A stretch of 49,558 nucleotides of DNA. Source: Gymnopilus junonius (Eukaryota > Basidiomycota > Agaricomycetes > Agaricales > Galerinaceae). Positions 44,325-49,558 of this stretch are shown one piece after another. The notes under the pieces are model-generated. The model searched no databases. It was not told where the DNA came from and worked only from the letters and a program-made list of their open reading frames with translations. The position numbers and the translations under genes were made by a program. Numbering within the stretch: position 1 is the first letter of the stretch; each line of letters opens with the position of its first letter. The DNA is taken from contig JADNYJ010000255.1 of NCBI GenBank assembly GCA_015501075.1, forward strand, positions 1 to 49,558, read 5' to 3'.

Positions 44325-47300
44325 TGTTTCGAATAATATGACAAAAAGTCGTTATCGTGACGGGTAGTCCTGCTCTACTTCAACTTGCGCTGGCCTTGAG
44401 CTGGCAGACCAGGGCGGGATCCAAGCTAAAGAGGCTAGAGGAACCCTTCTGCCGTGCAAGCGAAGGTAGAGTGGGTGATAGGACGAGAAAGATGATTGGG
44501 AGAAGCAGCAACAACCCAAAGGAGCGGAAAAAGACAGGCTGGGTAGTATAGTACTACGCTCAGGTGGAGCGTGGGTCTCTTGTGCCCAAAAGTGTGCTCG
44601 AGCTGTTCTGAGAATAAACCTATGTCACCCGGTTGGCTGAGAGCACGGATTTTCTAGGGAACAGCTTCCTCACAGGTATTATAGCGGTTATTAATAGTGT
44701 GGGTGGTGACGGGTTATTTGCGTCGCTGTCGTGAGCTGCCGCGTGCTGCCGTCTGCCTTGAAAGTACCGTGTGCTGGTCGTCAGCTGCGGATGCAAGAGA
44801 TTGAGCAGTTGGCTTACCAGGTGGGAGTGGATCTATGAATAATATGGGTATCCTGCCTCTCTGCTTGTCCTGATAGGTGTTGTTGCCCTCTGGATGAAGG
44901 TGCAGTATGGCGTGGAATGGAATGGGATATAGATGAAGCTCTGGTTTGATGAGCGTTCGTGACGGATGGATGGAAGGGTGACCGTTGAACGTTGCACGTC
45001 AACGGGCGTCGTTCTGAAGAATCCAAAATCCGAGATAAAAACAGGCGCTTGATGAGTTGGGTGGTATAGTACAGAGGTATTCCAGAGAAGAGGGGAGAAG
45101 ACAAAGGAGCTGCACAGCAGCCGTCGAACGTCGAAGAAGCAGAGTTACCCGTCAATCAGACCCCATTAATCCAAAACAAAAAAACAAATGCGTGCTTATA
45201 AATCTTGCTGACTTCGTGATTCCTTCTAATTTCGGCTTGCCGTCCGTTGCCGACCGCGGCAGCCAATCGTTGTCCGGCTCCCAGTGGCTGATTTATAGCC
45301 TTTTATGACCACCATCCGAACCCTCAATCCCAACACAAAGTCTGCTGGCTGCTGAGCGCTAGACCCGATATGTTCAATTATATGAAGTCTCGAACTGAAG
45401 TCTGCGGAGAGGGTCAGTGATCACTCGCTATTGGTTACATGATTGTCCGGAATAAAGTACACAGCCCGGACCAAGGGTGTTTCAAAGTTTGGACTACCTA
45501 GGTATGCTCCTTACTTTCTCTGAGCGTCCCAGCTGACTTATGAGTATATCACGGTACGTGATTATGAATTTAAAAGATCTGAACAACTGTGCCCGAGGTT
45601 CGTCTGAGCATTTGTGCTGACACGAGCAAAACTGCCTCCTTAAGTATTTCTCTCACCGAATATACGAAGCATAGCTGCAATATACATAAATGTATTTTCA
45701 AAGGAAACACGACCAGGCAGTACGTTACACCCCAAGTCCCGAAAAACCCTGGGAGGCTGGTCCATCCTCCAATAGAAATCTCCGTGAAACCGCAATCTGT
45801 TCCGCACACTTTAAGTATTATTACTGGCAGCTAACTCTCACCCCTCGGATGCTGGATGCTAACACGATGCGCAGTACCTGGTCTATGAAAAGCAGCGGTT
45901 ATTCTCGACCTGCTGCACACTTCATTCTCGCTTCGGCTTCTTAAATTATATCCGACGTGCACTTGCTACATTTTTCTATCCGGTCATACTCGAAGACCAC
46001 GCAGCGTTCTACATAGCTACTTGGCTACATTCTGGCCAATACCAACACGACTGAAGCCAAATTAGGCCGGCACACTCTAACAAAAATACTTGACATAGGC
46101 ACGTTGATCATGATAGTTGGGCATATATTGATGGGCACCTTTATCTTTAACGTCTAGAGCGCCGTTCTACATGGACCCATTATTTCTGGTATGACAGTAC
46201 CAAAGTCACCCGCTTGATCGATGGATGCCTCATCGACCTCGATATCCAGCAGCTTCGAAGAAATTATCCAATATGGTCATGGGTTCACAGGCATTGCACA
46301 GGAGCCGGTCGTTCCTGATTGTGACCTCGCCGATTATACTCCTATCTACCTTATTCTCGTGATCTATGCGTCGTTCTTTACCGATGGTAACACAACATTT
46401 TTCCCTCTTCCATCCTTGATGCGAGGCTCAATTCCTTCACAGGATATTTGCGCGAAAAATTAGTCGATTTACCAAATTCCCTTCTATTTTTGGGAATTTA
46501 ATTCCTAACCTGGAGAATTACCGCTTCTTTGTTTCTTGAATTGTCGTTCCTTACCAATCTAGCGTTCTTAGTTGTCTTTAATAGAGGACAAGTTTCCAGG
46601 AGAATCCCCTGTTACTTGGATAGATGTAGGATCTCAGACGATTTATAAGTAGATCCACTAATGTCTCGAATAATCATAGAATTAACGTTCTCGGAAAAGT
46701 CAGAGTAAATCTCAGTCTTTAATCAAAGGAACAAGTATTGAGGCTATTATTCTTTGAGACTACTTGAGGATCATCACCTATTGTTGTTACCAGTTGGACT
46801 AACCTGTTTAAACCCGTTAAACTTGTCATCATGATATAAACTATGTAATAATTTTTTATATTTGGCGATTTTGGTCAAAATGCTAGCAGTTTTAACTCGG
46901 TTTTACTATTAACGGGTGAATTTCATCAGGTAAACCAGTCATTTCAACCGTTAAACGGGTTCCTATCACTGACTGACTGGGCGATTTGGGTAAAAATAAC
47001 TATGCAGGAGCGGCCCGCACGTTTCTAAAGGTAGTACATACCTACATATTTGACCCGGAGTTCCGGAGCAAAGCGGACCAAGCGGTGAAGCCAACGTTGC
47101 GCTGCGACTTCACCGTACAGACACACATCATCTATGCTCGAGACTCGACACCTTGCTGCATTGTAATCCATGAAGTAGTCCATGAATCATCTATATAATG
47201 TCCTTCCGTATCCTCGACATCCACCCACCTGTTCCAGCAAGACTATGTATCGCGCCTGCCAATCATCTTCACATTCAGCGCAGTCGAGTACCCTTTCTTT

Positions 47301-49558
47301 TGTGATCAGGGGGATCGCCAAGTCTCTGTCAAAAGGAAATGCAGGAGTTCAATGCATCGACTATCCTCTTGAATATCCGCATATCTGATATCGGAACCAC
47401 GGAAGATCTTATCTCTTGGGGAGCAAAGAAGGCGGTCCTTGGTAAGTTCCAATCCATCCGTTCCATTTCCCATACAGATGCAACCGTACAAATGGTGGTT
47501 GTGATGGTGCGGCGCCAGCATTATTCTCCAGTGATCACGACTGAAATGCTGCCGATGCTGCTGGATTTCGAAACCACTCAATAAATCTTCAACGGCCATA
47601 GTTCGATCCCAACAAACCCTCGTCGGATGATTGCAATTTTCGGTGCAGGTGAATAACCAAGTTTTGGGGCTTAGCCTTTCGATTGCTTAAGTTCATTACC
47701 AAGCTTTCGTCTGTATAATTTCGTTCTGTGAATAACACTAACAGTGGTCAAACGCTGAGAATGGGGGATCGATGGACAGAACATAAAATAATCTGAATAA
47801 CTCGACGTATGTGATAATCCAGCATATCTACTGTCGACTTCTCTAATTTATAATCTCTCACAAATCAACCTACAGGTGTCTAGTGCATGTCTTCGATCTC
47901 GCCGTCTCCCACAAAGAAGGTACACCAGCATTGCAACATATCAGTTACGTCGTACTCTGGGGCTCGGCTGTTATTGTTCATCAGTGCTGAATACCAGTTC
48001 CCTAGAAGTAAACCTGACCATATCGCGCACCCAGACCTGTTGAAGTCCATCCTTGCCCGCTTCACAGGCAACTCCCAGTCTGAATGACATCACTGGTCGA
48101 GTTCAGCCTTTCCTCGTGTTTCCATCGCGCAGAGGAAGATTTTTCAGTGTCGCAGTGCTTCCGCTTTCGAGACAACTTCGGGGCAGCAATGACGAACAGA
48201 TGTCGTTGGCCCATTGCGACCGGTGACGTCAACCCCATTGGTGTGTCCATCACGTCCGCTGTCTGTTATCCGCTGGGCGACGAATTGCCGTTCATATCCA
48301 AGGGATTGCTCACTATCCCAAACCACAGGCGTCAGTCTGTCATCCGAGAGGCAAAAGTGCTATAAATTACCTTTGAACCGGTATGACAGGATTTTCCTGT
48401 CGCTCTTCGAGGCAGATCTCGGAGCTGGTTGCTTGGCCGGTTCCAGGAACCCTGTCAAATTTTTTTTATAGTTTTCTTTTGCCTCTCCACTACGGACGGC
48501 AAAAGTCTGCAGGTTTGTTACATGTGTCAGGTTGGAAAGGACGCTTCAATCTGCGGACACACCTGTGATTCTGTTTGCATAATGTCTGCATCAGGCTTGG
48601 TATCTCGAGGTCGGAAAAGATCTGGTGCTGTAGCTTGTGTAATTGCGAACATTTCTGGCATCGAATGGAGTATGTTGACTCACTGGACATCTGATCCTCC
48701 GTGATCAAATGATTACTTGCATTTGCATTGACGTTGGATGGGACCACAGTAATCATGGTTGGAGGCTGCGCTAATGCACGCAGTTCAAGCCACTGTAGGA
48801 TGAACCGTCGCGAATTTGCTGTGAAGGTATGTTACGATCGTATTTATAGAGCAAGCGACAAACTTTACGCCGTGAAAGAAACAGGCTCACTAAACCGCAT
48901 CTGCGGTTCAGGTTGTTGTACCATTCTTCGATCTCCTCCCCGTTGTCATATGTAGGCAGAGGAGGCAGAGTAAGGACGATATACATAAGAATATGCTCTG
49001 AAATTATGGACGTCGACATGGATGGGTGTGTTTGGTTGGAGAGAACAAAGGTTGACTTTTAAACGTACCAAATTGGGCGACGGATATAATGTGGGGTTCC
49101 TAAAAGAGTGGGTGTTGTCCACGGTTCTGGATCGTGTTGACGCTGTCGCCATGAAGGTCTCTTTTTTCTTCTTCCCGTCGCACATGTCTGCCTTGTGCTG
49201 ATGCCTTGCTAGTTCTCAGCCAGAAACACAGGTTTGAATTCCTCATGGCCGATGCACCCTGCAATTCTCCCTTCCCACTTAATTACAGTTACGGAACGAA
49301 ACAGTAGACGATTTTCAATGCTTATGATGCTAGTTCGGATGCAGAACATCGTAGCTTTACAATTTTATAAAACTTCGTTTGAGAGTTGAACTCCCACTTG
49401 AAATGAAGTTTGGTCGTCCTGTTATCGACCTAGCCTCAGAGCAAATGCCATGTCCAGCCTTGCGATACCGCGTCCATATCATCGATGCAGTTAAGATTAA
49501 AACCCTCAGATTGGCGATGTGGGCTTTTCTTTGTCAAGAGGCATGGCCGATGTATCAG
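44325..49558. other. 5.2 kb right end without a supported gene
   Basis: The first part is the promoter of the membrane-protein gene. Beyond it only short open frames occur (for example minus 44814-45155, plus 46221-46463, plus 47339-47584, minus 47306-47599, minus 48946-49185), none with a domain I recognise. A possible intron with GTACGT donor and TTTCAG acceptor lies on the minus strand near 49000-49065, but the exons do not join in a convincing frame. The segment 46600-46980 is AT-rich with short inverted AACCCGTT motifs. This may be old mobile-element or gene debris; I cannot name it. Confidence 0.4.

Noticed and set aside
47600..47625. tRNA B-box-like GTTCGATCCC
   Set aside because: No matching A box, acceptor stem or anticodon arm could be folded around it.
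48490..49185. Minus-strand multi-exon gene
   Set aside because: A good-looking intron exists near 49000-49065, but the exons do not stay in one frame and the peptides match no family I know.

Overview
The window reads as nuclear DNA of a filamentous basidiomycete, most likely an Agaricomycete. Genes are dense and cut by many short introns of about 50-60 bases with GT(R)NGT donors and YAG acceptors. Several families are typical of mushroom-forming fungi: multi-intron GMC oxidoreductases, tandem BCS1-like AAA ATPases, a MYND finger joined to an MSS51-like C-terminal domain, an F-box protein and an RBR ubiquitin ligase. No rRNA, tRNA, CRISPR array or intact transposon was recognised.

Left part (1-9.8 kb). 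A weakly supported Ser/Pro-rich gene (864-2121) is followed by housekeeping genes: an RBR E3 ligase (2911-4198, minus), EMC1 of the ER membrane protein complex (4481-8186, minus) and, head to head with it across 251 bases, a PP6/Sit4/Ppe1-type phosphatase catalytic subunit (8438-9776, plus). EMC1 and the phosphatase could be followed exon by exon with no broken frame. The phosphatase needs one GC-AG intron and ends in an unusual PYFV tail.

Middle (10.4-31.7 kb) is an expansion region. Three GMC oxidoreductase paralogues (10459-13109 minus, 15802-18503 plus, 18627-21252 minus) share their sequence and the intron positions compared. They flank a MYND/MSS51-like gene (13632-15499) that contains an 11-base microexon. 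Three BCS1-like AAA ATPase paralogues then follow in one orientation (22298-24798, 25664-28040, 29325-31703, all minus). All three carry one-base frameshifts in this sequence, and copy 3 is the worst, with three within about 140 bases around its Walker A motif.

Right part (32.6-49.6 kb). A very large, low-complexity C2H2 zinc-finger gene (32603-37050, minus) can only be read by changing frame about fifteen times. After it come a small possible gene (38442-38922), an intact F-box gene (40768-42237, minus) and an intact one-intron single-pass membrane protein (43047-44324, minus). The last 5.2 kb hold no gene I can support.

The genes do not form one obvious pathway. The most notable signals are the two local gene-family expansions, the unusual splicing (microexon, GC-AG intron, triplicated 5' splice site, catalytic His codon split by an intron), and the clustering of mostly one-base losses between about 14 and 37 kb. 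The last means either local consensus error or real decay, and it should be settled before any of those genes is called a pseudogene.
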